Part shown: piece after piece, positions 16,191 to 24,776 of the stretch
Position numbering within the stretch: the stretch's first letter is position 1
Layout: each line of letters begins with the position of its first letter
Assembly: GCA_027002405.1 (NCBI GenBank)
Contig: JALWZT010000324.1
Coordinates: forward strand, 1 to 35,044
Source of the DNA: Anaerolineae bacterium
GTDB lineage: Bacteria; Chloroflexota; Anaerolineae; J102
Length of the DNA: 35,044 bases
Direction of reading: 5' to 3'
Notes under the pieces: generated by a model
The model's input: the letters and a program-made list of their open reading frames with translations, nothing else
Databases searched by the model: none
Told to the model about the DNA's origin: nothing
Position numbers and translations under genes: made by a program

Positions 16191-17330
16191 ATGCCCTTGC
16201 CCCCATTACCCTCCTTTTCTCTTCCTTCTTTTTCTCGCCCCTTCTCTTCCGCCCCTGCTGCGGACCCTTCTCCCCTTTCCCCGTCATCTCCCTCGCCCTC
16301 GGTGCGTCTGGTCCTGGACGCCATGGGCGGGGATTACGCGCCCGAAGAAACCGTGGCCGGTGCCGTGCAATACGCCCGCGCCACCGGGCATACCGTCTTC
16401 CTTGCCGGAGACGAAGCCCGGATCCGTCAGGAATTGGCCAGGTATGACACCACGGGCTTAGAACTCCCCATCGTCCACGCGCCCGACGCCATCCACATGG
16501 ATGAAAAACCGGCCATTGCCGTGCGTCGGAAGAAAGACAACGCCATGGTGGTGGGCATGCGCCTGGTCAAAGCCGGAGAAGCCGATGCCTTTTGTTCTGT
16601 GGGCAATACGGGTGCTGTGCTCACCGCGGGACACATGGTATTCCGTCGCATCCGCGGGGTGCATCGGGCCGTGCTCACGCTCCCCTTTCCTAATCTCAGG
16701 GGGCTGCACATTTTTGGCGATGCAGGCGCCAACGCGGATTGCCGGCCCGAATGGCTGGTGCAGTGGACCTACATGCTTTCCATCTATGCCCAGGTCTTGC
16801 TCGAAATCCCCGAACCCCGGGTGGCCTTCCTGGCCAATGGGGAGGAAGCAGGCAAAGGGAACCGGGTGGTGCAAATGGCCCAGGCCCTGATGGCTCGCCG
16901 TAATCACATTCACTACGTCGGTGTGGTCGAACCCAAAGAAATGATGAACGGCCATGCGGATGTGGTGGTGACCGATGGCTTCACCGGCAACATCGCCATG
17001 AAACAGTCCGAGGCCGTGGCTAATTTGATCTTCAAGCTTCTGAAGCAGGAGATCATGGCCCGATCTCGGGCGAAAGTGGGGGTGGCCCTGGCCAGACCGG
17101 CTTTTCAAGCCACCCTGGCTCGCCTTGATAACCGCGAGTTTGGCGCGGCCCTGCTTTTGGGCCTGAATGGTCTCGTCACCCTGGCCCATGGCCGTTCCAA
17201 ACGGGATGACATTTACCACGCGCTGAAAACCACCGCCTTCCTGGTGGAAGCCGATATGCTGAATCGAACCCGCCACGAGATCGAACGTCTTCTCCTTATC
17301 GCGTCACAAACTCAAGAGGAGCCCGTATGA
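16191..17330 (+). CDS. plsX: Phosphate acyltransferase PlsX
   Basis: PlsX converts acyl-ACP and phosphate into acyl-phosphate, the donor for PlsY in membrane phospholipid synthesis; it is a peripheral membrane enzyme. The core begins VRLVLDAMGGDYAPEETVAGA and continues with VGNTGAVLTAGH, GDAGANADCRPEWLVQW and VTDGFTGNIAMKQSE, all diagnostic. With the ATG at 16191 the protein is 379 aa and carries a ~37-residue Pro/Ser-rich leader ahead of the core, longer than usual. A GTG at 16302 directly before the core is an alternative start, and a TTG at 16125 coincides with the predicted transcription start. The end overlaps fabF by ATGA. Confidence 0.95.
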   Translation: MPLPPLPSFSLPSFSRPFSSAPAADPSPLSPSSPSPSVRLVLDAMGGDYAPEETVAGAVQYARATGHTVFLAGDEARIRQELARYDTTGLELPIVHAPDAIHMDEKPAIAVRRKKDNAMVVGMRLVKAGEADAFCSVGNTGAVLTAGHMVFRRIRGVHRAVLTLPFPNLRGLHIFGDAGANADCRPEWLVQWTYMLSIYAQVLLEIPEPRVAFLANGEEAGKGNRVVQMAQALMARRNHIHYVGVVEPKEMMNGHADVVVTDGFTGNIAMKQSEAVANLIFKLLKQEIMARSRAKVGVALARPAFQATLARLDNREFGAALLLGLNGLVTLAHGRSKRDDIYHALKTTAFLVEADMLNRTRHEIERLLLIASQTQEEPV

Positions 17331-18793
17331 CATTGGAACCCATGACTCGGGATCAACTGGCCGAGTTGGCCCGCCGCCTGCAAGACGCCCCTGCGGCAGT
17401 ACGCGCCCTGATCCTGGAAACCCTTAAATCATTGGAAAAACCTCACCTTTCTCCCACCGCTGTGGCGGAAGATGTGCTACAAAAGACCAAAGGCCTTTCC
17501 GCGAGTGTGGTCGAACAGGCTTTGCATTTCGCCCGGGAAGGCGTACGGCGCCGGGTGGTGGTGACCGGCCTGGGCGCGGTCACGGCGGTGGGGCAAAATG
17601 TATCTGACATGTGGGAGAACCTGGTGGCCGGCCGTTCCGGCATCGATTACGTCACCCTTTTCGACGCGTCGCCCTATCCCACACGCATTGCGGCCGAAGT
17701 CAAGGATTGGGACCCCACCCGCTATATGCCCCGCAAAGAGGCGCGACGCATGGCCCGGTGTTCCCAATTTGCCATTGGCATGGCCCAGCAGGCCCTGGAA
17801 GATGCCGGTCTTTCGACCCAGGGGGACCTGGGCGACCGGGTGGGCACCGTCATCGGCACGGGCCTGGGGGGCTTTGAAATCTACCAGAAAGCCATCACCG
17901 ACGCGGCCAAACGAGGGCGTTTTCGCGTGCCTCCTATGACCGCGGTGGGGGGCCTGCCCAACATGCCCGCGTTTCACATCAGCCAGCGTTTTGGCGCCAT
18001 GGGCCCTTTGAACACCATCGTCACCGCGTGTGCCGCGGGCACTCAGGCCGTGGGCGAGGCCGCGGAATATATCCGCCGAGGCTACGCGGATGTGATCATC
18101 GCCGGCGGGGTCGAAGCCCTCATCGGCGATATGTTCTTCGCCAGTTTCTCCTCCATGAAAGCCATCAGCACCCGCAACGATCCGCCGCACAAGGCCAGTC
18201 GACCTTTTGACGCCAATCGGGATGGCTTTATCATCGGGGAAGGGGGCGCGGCGTTGATCCTGGAGGACCTGGAGCATGCCCTGGCCCGGGGCGCACATAT
18301 CTACGCGGAAATCATCGGCCATTCCGCCTCGGCCGATGCCTATCATGTGGCCGCACCCCATCCCGAAGGTCTGGGCGCACAAAATGCCATGCGCTGGGCC
18401 CTGGAGGATGCCGGGATCCGACCCGAAGACGTGGATTACATCAACGCGCATGGGACCAGCACCAAGCTCAACGACAAAACCGAAACCTACGCCATCAAAA
18501 AACTCTTTGGCGAACACGCCTACAACCTGGCCATTAACTCCACCAAATCGATGATCGGCCATGCCTTCGGCGGTGCAGGGGCTATCGAGGCGGTGGTATC
18601 GGTGCTCAGCGTCTTCCGGGACCTGCTCCACCCCACCATCAACTACGAAACCCCGGACCCCGAATGCGACCTGGATTATGTGCCCAATCAGGCTCGACAC
18701 CAACGGGTGAATATCGCCCTTTCCAATTCCTTTGGCCTGGGCGGCCAGAATGCCTGCCTGGTGGTCAAAAAATACACCCCTTCCACGCCTTAA
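17327..18793 (+). CDS. fabF: Beta-ketoacyl-ACP synthase II with N-terminal helical extension
   Basis: The KAS II enzyme condenses malonyl-ACP with acyl-ACP in fatty acid elongation. The catalytic triad is complete: Cys235 in TACAAG, His375 in HGTST and His412 in SMIGHAFGGAGA. The synthase domain starts near residue 75 (RRVVVTGLGAVTAVG) and fills the usual ~410 residues. Ahead of it is a ~74-residue charged helical extension (for example LAELARRLQDAPAAVRALILE) not found in standard FabF. The ATG overlapping the plsX stop makes the extension part of the reading frame as translated, though an internal start cannot be excluded. acpP, fabD and fabG are not in the window. Confidence 0.94.
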   Translation: MTLEPMTRDQLAELARRLQDAPAAVRALILETLKSLEKPHLSPTAVAEDVLQKTKGLSASVVEQALHFAREGVRRRVVVTGLGAVTAVGQNVSDMWENLVAGRSGIDYVTLFDASPYPTRIAAEVKDWDPTRYMPRKEARRMARCSQFAIGMAQQALEDAGLSTQGDLGDRVGTVIGTGLGGFEIYQKAITDAAKRGRFRVPPMTAVGGLPNMPAFHISQRFGAMGPLNTIVTACAAGTQAVGEAAEYIRRGYADVIIAGGVEALIGDMFFASFSSMKAISTRNDPPHKASRPFDANRDGFIIGEGGAALILEDLEHALARGAHIYAEIIGHSASADAYHVAAPHPEGLGAQNAMRWALEDAGIRPEDVDYINAHGTSTKLNDKTETYAIKKLFGEHAYNLAINSTKSMIGHAFGGAGAIEAVVSVLSVFRDLLHPTINYETPDPECDLDYVPNQARHQRVNIALSNSFGLGGQNACLVVKKYTPSTP

Positions 18794-18807
18794 CTTCATC
18801 TTAAACT

Positions 18808-19620
18808 ATGTACGTTTACGCCAACAACGATGCCATCGCCAAAAAAGGCAAATGGGGCCGTCGTCTGAGCATGATCGGCCTGCTTATTTTGGGGCTGGGG
18901 ATGCTTTTTTCCCTGGCCCCCAGCACCATCCAGAAATGGATCGACACAGGCAATTCCCTGGCTCAAATCCCCTTTGTGTTGTGGGTTTATCAAGTGGGTT
19001 GGATTTATCTTTCCATGGCCGCTTTGATTTTGGGGTTTATTTTGGGACAGATAGGCAACGGCATGATGCGTCGCTATCTGCGCCCCAATCGCCCGGATAT
19101 GGTGATCGCCAAAGCCCTGAAAGGATTCGACAATCGGAATCGCCTCTATGTGTGGGCCAGCCCCATTGATTTGGCCTTTGTAGGGCCCGCGGGGGTCTAT
19201 GCCATCATCGGTCGAGACCACGCTGGCGAGATCACGGTCGAGGGCTACGAAGCGAAAACCCCCTTCTCCTTCCGCAAAATTCTCTTCTTCTTTGGCGATG
19301 AGGGCATGGGGCGGCCTCTGGTGGAGGCCGAAGCGGACGCGGAAAAGCTGCAATCCTGGTTACAGGAGCAATTAGGCACCGAAACCGAGGTCCAGGTGCA
19401 GCCGTTGGTGCTTTTCACCCATGACCGGGCCCAGCTCCAGGTGCAAAATCCAGCCGTGCCTGTGGTGCATTACAAACAGCTCAAATCCTATCTGCGAAGC
19501 CAGGCCAAGCGGAAACCCATTCCCAAATCGGTCCTCCAGCAGGTGACCGAGGTTTTGGACGCCTACGCGGCCAGCCAAGGCGCGCGGCCGGTGCAGGAAC
19601 TGGAGACGACGGTTAAATAG
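18808..19620 (+). CDS. Two-TM membrane protein, possibly NERD-related
   Basis: 270 aa. A basic N-terminus precedes two hydrophobic helices at about 20-37 and 58-85, separated by a short loop. The ~180-residue cytoplasmic region contains LYVWASPIDLAFVGPAGVYAIIGRDHAGEI, and later VQPLVLFTHDRAQLQVQNPAVPVVHYKQLKSYL. The order, a strand with a hydrophobic V-[FY]-x-I core, then VLFT and a pair of later strands, is reminiscent of nuclease-related (NERD) domains, but I see no convincing catalytic set. The assignment is weak. It starts 15 bp after fabF and may belong to that operon. It converges on the regulator below with a 7-bp gap. Confidence 0.7.
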   Translation: MYVYANNDAIAKKGKWGRRLSMIGLLILGLGMLFSLAPSTIQKWIDTGNSLAQIPFVLWVYQVGWIYLSMAALILGFILGQIGNGMMRRYLRPNRPDMVIAKALKGFDNRNRLYVWASPIDLAFVGPAGVYAIIGRDHAGEITVEGYEAKTPFSFRKILFFFGDEGMGRPLVEAEADAEKLQSWLQEQLGTETEVQVQPLVLFTHDRAQLQVQNPAVPVVHYKQLKSYLRSQAKRKPIPKSVLQQVTEVLDAYAASQGARPVQELETTVK

Positions 19621-19627
19621 GGCCCCG

Positions 19628-22600
19628 CTACCGATTCCCTCGGGTAGGGGTGGGGTGGCCCGCGCGACGGAGCGCGGCCAGGTCTCGTTTGATGGTGGCT
19701 GGGCTCACGTCCAGCACTTGAGCCAGATGCGCTACCGTGGGGGCAGCGCCCTGGGCTTCGGCCTCCCGCAAAAGCCGTAAGATGCGTTGACGGCGCCGCT
19801 CAACTTTGCTGGGGATCTGATCATCTTCGGGCAAAGCCACCGTCCAGGTGACCTCCACCCATTCATCCTCGCGCAAGGGGCGGCCTGTGGGCGCGTCTCG
19901 ACGGGGGAGCCGCACCCGATATTGGTGCTGGTCTTGTCGGACCGCCTGGGCGATGGCCCGATGGTAGGGCATCTCTTCCACACTGCGCTTCTGCCAATCC
20001 GGGGGCAGCTCGGCCAGGAAACGTTGCAGCCATTCCCATGCCCGCAAACGCCACCTTTGCGCCTGGTCGGTTTGGCCCAGCGCCTCGGCAGCTTGGGCGC
20101 ACCAGTGGGCGATCAGATGACTCTGGTAGGTTTGAGGTGTGATCCGCTGTGCGACCTCTTCCAGGTACTCCTGGGCCTGAAGGGTATGCCCCAGCCGCGC
20201 GTGGGCCAGAGCCAAAAGCGCCGCGTCGGTCAGGTCCAGTTCATCAATGCCCAGGGTTTGGCCGTAACGTTGACCCCGTTTCAGCGCGTCCAGGGCCTGA
20301 GCAGGTTCCTCCAAAGCCAGAAAAATTCGAGCCATGACGCGCACCCCTTGTTGCGCCATCCAAAGCTGCCCTGTTTCCTCCATGATGCGGATGCTCTTCT
20401 GCAGCCAGGGCAAGGCTTCGTGCGCGCGGCCGGCGTGAAGCTCGAATTCCCCCTTCAGGGCATAAACATGGGCCAGGCTAGGGGCTTCTCCCAACCGTTC
20501 CGCTTTGGCCATCCCCATCTCCAAAAGCTCCTGGGCTTCCGGACAGGCCCCGAACAAATCCATCCATACATTCATGCTATTGGCCAGAGCGGTGATCTCG
20601 GCTCGGGGGTTGCGAAGCGGTTGGATGAGTTCCCGGGCCCGGGTGTATCGCTGCAGGGCCTGATACGCTCGGCCTTCCAGCCAATCCAGATTCCCCAGAT
20701 TACTCTCTGCTTTGCTGATACCCGCGAGATAACCAATCCCCTGACTCAGTTCGATCTCACGATGATAGTACGCGCGAGCTTCATCCAACTCCCCTTGCTC
20801 CGTCACCAAAATCGCCAGCAAATGGATGGTGCGTATCTGTTCCAGGGGGTCCTTGATGCTTTCGAACAGGCTCAGAGCTCGTTCCAGATATTCCCGGGCC
20901 CGGACGTGATGTCCTGTACTCAGGAACGCATCTCCCAGCTCTCGATAAACCAGGGCCTGTAAACGCGTATCTTGAACGCGAGCGGCCAGGGGAAGCATGG
21001 TATGGGTCAGGGCCAGGGCATCCTGCGAACGGCCCGAGAGGATGAAGGCATGGCTCTGTTCGAGAAGGGCCTGGAGTTCCCATCGAGGTTCTTGGTTCTC
21101 CCGGGCCAAAGTCAACGCCTCCTGGGTCAGGTGGCGCGCTTCCTCGAACCGGGACGTTTGAGAAGCATATCGGGCCCGACGCAGCAAGACCTGGATCTTG
21201 CGTTCGGGACGCGAACCGGCCAACTCGGCCATCCGCTCCAGGTCCCGGGCTTGGGCGTCTCGTTCCCCCAAAATGCTTAGGGCCTCCTCGCGCTGGGCCA
21301 GAAGGCGATAAAGCAGGTCCTGAGGTTTGTGCAGAAGGGTGGCCAGGCGAATGGCCGCGTCCAGATGTTCCCGTACATGGGGATAGGCGTACAGGTTCCG
21401 CGCCTGACGGGCAGCCAGCCGGTGATAACGCAACGCGTCTTCATGCAACGCGCCCTGTTCAAAATGGTAGGCCAGGATTGCGGGAGGGACATCGCCCTGG
21501 ATCTCCAGGGCCCGGGCGATGCTCCGATGCCACTGTTGGATTTCTTCCGGAGGCAGGAGGGTTGAGACCACCTCGCGCAGGGAATCATGGGCCAAACGCA
21601 GGCCGCGCGCTTCTTCCCGCAAAAGACGTAAGGTCACGAGTTCTTCGGTAGCCCGCACAATGGCCTGGGGGGTCGCGTCCAGGGTGCGTTGCAGAAAACG
21701 AGGGGTAAGCGGCATGGAAACCAGGCTCGCCACCGCCATGATCTCCCAGGCTACCGGGGAAAGCTGAGCCAATCGCTGTTCATACAGGGCTTGCAGGCGA
21801 TTGGTAAGGGGGAGCTCCGCGTAGTCTTCGGTAGTCTCATCCCAGCGGGTGCTCCATCGTCCTTGGGCGTTACGGAAGAGGGTGCCTTGCTGGTGTAAAG
21901 CCCGGAGGGTTTCCAACACAAAGAGCGGGTGGCCCTGGGTGGCGCGGTAAATGCGATGGCTAAAGTGGGGAATGGGATAGGAGATCCCCAGGGAAGCCTG
22001 GATGAGTCGTTCTGTGGCTTGGGGTGAGAGATGATCGAGCGCGATCACTTGGGGGGGGATGGGCATGCTCTGAAGGAGCGCTTCCATCCTCCGCCGAGAA
22101 AGGATTTCGTCATCCCGAAAACCCAGCACCAGCAGAATGGGATGTTGAGCGGTCTCCTCGCTAAGATGACGGATGGCCTGCAGGCTGGTGGTATCGGCCC
22201 ATTGACTGTCATCCAGCAAGATGAGCAAAGGGGCACGGCGGGCCGAAGCCCGGAGGAAATGGCGCAAGGCCAATTCGAGGCGTTGCGAGGCTTCTTCACC
22301 GGGGAGCGCGGGGGCCGGTGCAAATTGCGGGAGCCAGTGCTTGAGTTCGGGCAGGATGGCTGTGAGAGAAGCCAAAAGCACCGGGTCCAATTCCATGGCC
22401 AATTGTTCGGCCCGCAAAGGAGTCAAATGAGAACGGAAGACCTGCCGCCAAAGATGGTAAGGTTCCAGATAATGTTCCTGAGAAGCCTGCCCGGACCATA
22501 CCTGCATGCCCGACCATTCCCCGTGCAAAGCCAGTTCGGCCAAAAAACGGGTTTTGCCAATGCCTGTTTCCCCTCGTACCACCAGGATGCCCCCATGGCC

Positions 22601-23440
22601 TTGCCTCAGTCGCTTCAGCATCCCCTGGGCCTGACCCCATGCCTCTTCTCGGCCGATGAGGGGCAGGGCATCGATGTTTTCGAAAAGCAAGGCAGGCGCG
22701 GACGAAACCTCGGTGGCGCTTTGCTCGCGAATGCGCTGCATCAAACTTTCGGTTTGCTCAGTGGGTTGGGTGCCCAGGCTCTGCTCCAAAATCTGACGCA
22801 GCTCCTCATACTGAGCCAACGCATCCTCATGTTGCCCCAACAGTGCGCACAAGCGAATAATCTGCCGATGGGCCTCTTCATTCAAAGGCTCTTCCTGGAC
22901 CAGCCGCCGAGCCAAGGCCAACGCGGCTTCGTAGCGTCCTTCCCGCATGTGATATTGCAAAAGTGCGTCCAGAGCCTGAAGATATTGCTGGTGAAGCCGC
23001 TCCCGTTCCAAAAGCACCCAATCTTCATAAAACCCCGCCAGCAAAGGCCCGCCATAACTGAGGATGGCATCCTCCCATGCCTGTTTTCGCAGGAAATCCG
23101 ATTCCGCCCGGTCGGCTTGAGCCAGGGCCCGGCGAAATGCCACCACATCTACCCACAGGTCGTCATGCAACAGCACCTGAATGGTCTGGCGATTGCTGGC
23201 GAGGTGAGGAAAACAGCGGCGCACCTGCCACAAGGTCTGGCGCAGACGTCGGCGGGCATCGGCTTCGGGGAGATCGGGCCAGAGCAACCCCGCGAGCAAA
23301 GCCCGGGTGTGGGCCCGCTGCGGATAAAGCAGAAGATAGGCCAAAAGCAATCGCGCGTGATGGGTGGCAGGAAGGGGCAAGGGCGTGCCATCCTGCTCTA
23401 TGTGGAGACTGCCGAGAAGATGGACGCGCAACAGGGGCAT
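19628..23440 (-). CDS. SARP-like regulator: winged helix, BTAD, AAA ATPase, TPR, C-terminal HTH
   Basis: 1270 aa. Residues 1-100 resemble the OmpR-type winged helix of SARP regulators (LLRVHLLGSLHIEQDG...LLAYLLLYP...LLAGLLWPD); 100-240 is a bacterial transcriptional activation (BTAD) domain. A STAND/AAA-type ATPase follows, with Walker A GETGIGKT (290-297) and Walker B LLILLDD (405-411). From about 690 to 1150 there are TPR-like helical repeats. The last 55 residues (RRQRILRLLREAEAQG...DVSPATIKRDLAALRRAG) form a second, DeoR-like helix-turn-helix. It is presumably a signal-dependent transcription activator; the ligand and targets are unknown. The ATG at 23440 is chosen because the 28 residues upstream are non-homologous and repeat-like. 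Confidence 0.88.
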   Translation of the reverse strand: MPLLRVHLLGSLHIEQDGTPLPLPATHHARLLLAYLLLYPQRAHTRALLAGLLWPDLPEADARRRLRQTLWQVRRCFPHLASNRQTIQVLLHDDLWVDVVAFRRALAQADRAESDFLRKQAWEDAILSYGGPLLAGFYEDWVLLERERLHQQYLQALDALLQYHMREGRYEAALALARRLVQEEPLNEEAHRQIIRLCALLGQHEDALAQYEELRQILEQSLGTQPTEQTESLMQRIREQSATEVSSAPALLFENIDALPLIGREEAWGQAQGMLKRLRQGHGGILVVRGETGIGKTRFLAELALHGEWSGMQVWSGQASQEHYLEPYHLWRQVFRSHLTPLRAEQLAMELDPVLLASLTAILPELKHWLPQFAPAPALPGEEASQRLELALRHFLRASARRAPLLILLDDSQWADTTSLQAIRHLSEETAQHPILLVLGFRDDEILSRRRMEALLQSMPIPPQVIALDHLSPQATERLIQASLGISYPIPHFSHRIYRATQGHPLFVLETLRALHQQGTLFRNAQGRWSTRWDETTEDYAELPLTNRLQALYEQRLAQLSPVAWEIMAVASLVSMPLTPRFLQRTLDATPQAIVRATEELVTLRLLREEARGLRLAHDSLREVVSTLLPPEEIQQWHRSIARALEIQGDVPPAILAYHFEQGALHEDALRYHRLAARQARNLYAYPHVREHLDAAIRLATLLHKPQDLLYRLLAQREEALSILGERDAQARDLERMAELAGSRPERKIQVLLRRARYASQTSRFEEARHLTQEALTLARENQEPRWELQALLEQSHAFILSGRSQDALALTHTMLPLAARVQDTRLQALVYRELGDAFLSTGHHVRAREYLERALSLFESIKDPLEQIRTIHLLAILVTEQGELDEARAYYHREIELSQGIGYLAGISKAESNLGNLDWLEGRAYQALQRYTRARELIQPLRNPRAEITALANSMNVWMDLFGACPEAQELLEMGMAKAERLGEAPSLAHVYALKGEFELHAGRAHEALPWLQKSIRIMEETGQLWMAQQGVRVMARIFLALEEPAQALDALKRGQRYGQTLGIDELDLTDAALLALAHARLGHTLQAQEYLEEVAQRITPQTYQSHLIAHWCAQAAEALGQTDQAQRWRLRAWEWLQRFLAELPPDWQKRSVEEMPYHRAIAQAVRQDQHQYRVRLPRRDAPTGRPLREDEWVEVTWTVALPEDDQIPSKVERRRQRILRLLREAEAQGAAPTVAHLAQVLDVSPATIKRDLAALRRAGHPTPTRGNR

Positions 23441-23499
23441 GGTAGGTAGCCTGATTTGGCCTGGAAAACGCCTTGCCACGAAGGCTCGAAGGAACGAAG

Positions 23500-23600
23500 A
23501 CGAGGTAAGTTTGCAGGTTTGCAAGTCGCAAGTGGCAAGTTCTTCTGGCGGCGATGTTTTTCACCTGTCACCTGCCACCTGCTGCCACCTGCCCTCACGC
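23500..23600. repeat. Intergenic heptamer remnants (CACYTGC family)
   Basis: 23509-23535 reads TTGCAGGTTTGCAAGTCGC and onwards, and 23565-23592 reads CACCTGTCACCTGCCACC: opposite-strand degenerate CACYTGC heptamers. The remainder of 23441-23619 shows no gene; 23600-23619 contains the left copy of the target duplication of the mobile element that follows. Confidence 0.6.
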
Positions 23601-23619
23601 CATGGCTGCTGGCTTCTAG

Positions 23620-23926
23620 GGGTGCGTCCTATTTCGGTTGAGGCTGTACTCACCGACTGAAGTCGGACACTTAAGGCCTGTGGCCAGACCCCCTCTTCAT
23701 CTCCCCCGCAAGCGGGGGAGAACAGCGGAAGGGAATCAGATGGCGGCCTTCGCCGTCCAGTCGTCCGGTCGACGGAGGTCGACCGTCGGCGCCATCTAAT
23801 GCAGTTTCCTTATCTCCTCCCCCGCCCGTGTCGGAGTGGGGGAGGAACCAAAGGAGGGGGCTTGCGCCTAAAGAGTCCGAGTTCACTCGGATAGGAGGCT
23901 GGCGCCAACTCATTTAGGACGCACCC
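23620..23926. mobile_element. MITE-like element, copy 1 (307 bp)
   Basis: Perfect 12-bp terminal inverted repeats GGGTGCGTCCTA (23620-23631) and TAGGACGCACCC (23915-23926). It is flanked by a 9-bp near-duplication, GGCTTCTAG (23611-23619) and GGCTTCTGG (23927-23935), one mismatch. It encodes no transposase. The interior is rich in small hairpins (CCGAC-TGAA-GTCGG, CTCCCCCGC-AA-GCGGGGGAG, CCGAG-TTCA-CTCGG). It is the inverted homologue of 32273-32511, with about 68 extra bp around 23792-23866. Its right end supplies the stop of the methyltransferase gene. Confidence 0.9.
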
Positions 23927-24714
23927 GGCTTCTGGCACACCAGGGTGAAGACACGATGGGGAACATGGAGGGGTTCGTGAGGAAAGCGTTGTTCCAATAT
24001 GCGGGCCAGGTCCCGGTCGAACGCGGCAATGGTTTCCGCAGAAAGCCCCCCGGCGGCCACGCCCGCGCTGGCACGAATGCGACCTCGCCACGCCTCGTGG
24101 GTATAGAGAACGTCCACATCAAAGGAGAAGGTTTCAATCTTCTGGAACCCGGCCAGGGTCACATCCAGAATCCATTCCCGGTAAATGCTCACACCGCCCG
24201 ACCATTTCAGCACGGGCAGGTCGGCCCAGGGGGGATTGTAACGGATAATGAGGGTTTCGGTGGCTTCCACCACGTTGCCGGGGAGGGATAACCAGTCGAA
24301 ATGCGCGATGACCAGGTGGCCTTCCGGCTTCAGAACCCGAAAAGCCTCTTCGGCCGCGCGAGCGCGGTCGAACCAATGCCAGCATTGCCCTGCCGTGATG
24401 CCATCGAAACTGTCCGAAGCCAGAGGCAGGGCCTCGGCCACCCCTTGCACCAGGGCCAGTCGGCTTCCTGCTTCCTGGGCCAGGTCCCGGGCGGCCCTCA
24501 ACAACGGGACCGATGGGTCCAGGGCCGTAACCTGGCAGCCTCGGGTTGCAAATCCCCGGGCCAGGGTGCCTGTGCCCGTGCCTATATCGAGCAAACGTTG
24601 GCCCGGGAGGCCCACCCGATGGTAAGCCTGGAGTCTGCGAAAAAGTTCGGGCGGGAAACCGGCCCGGTGACGGGCGTAATCATGGGCCGCGCGACCGAAA
24701 TCGATGGAAGACAT
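23914..24714 (-). CDS. Class I SAM-dependent methyltransferase
   Basis: 266 aa. Motif I LLDIGTGTGTLA (41-52) binds S-adenosylmethionine, with Asp66 in TALDPS as the expected ribose ligand; GVAEALPLASDSFDGITAGQCWHWFD matches motifs II/III of the UbiE/Methyltransf_11 group. The N-terminus (FGRAAHDYARHRAGFP) is typical of small-molecule methyltransferases of this group. Substrate unknown. The ATG at 24714 is chosen because the frame upstream to 24867 is repeat. The last codons and stop (G-A-S-stop) come from the terminal inverted repeat of the adjacent mobile element, so the native C-terminus was probably replaced or trimmed slightly. Confidence 0.87.
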   Translation of the reverse strand: MSSIDFGRAAHDYARHRAGFPPELFRRLQAYHRVGLPGQRLLDIGTGTGTLARGFATRGCQVTALDPSVPLLRAARDLAQEAGSRLALVQGVAEALPLASDSFDGITAGQCWHWFDRARAAEEAFRVLKPEGHLVIAHFDWLSLPGNVVEATETLIIRYNPPWADLPVLKWSGGVSIYREWILDVTLAGFQKIETFSFDVDVLYTHEAWRGRIRASAGVAAGGLSAETIAAFDRDLARILEQRFPHEPLHVPHRVFTLVCQKPGAS

Positions 24715-24776
24715 GGCTTCTATGTTAAACGGAAGTCGCGGAATATGCAAGCCGCGATCTTTAAATTTAAATGACG

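Noticed and set aside
17477-18799. 440-aa open frame on the minus strand opposite fabF
   Set aside because: It is a GC-rich antisense shadow; the plus strand carries all catalytic motifs of FabF and the minus frame has no recognisable domain.
19621-19650. Bidirectional terminator between the convergent genes at 19620 and 19628
   Set aside because: CTACC/GGTAG arms give only a short bulged stem and there is no T-tract on either strand.
22031-23449. 472-aa plus-strand frame opposite the SARP-like regulator, and a 391-aa one at 19787-20962
   Set aside because: Both lie fully within the 1270-aa regulator, whose domains are clear; no family features on the plus strand.
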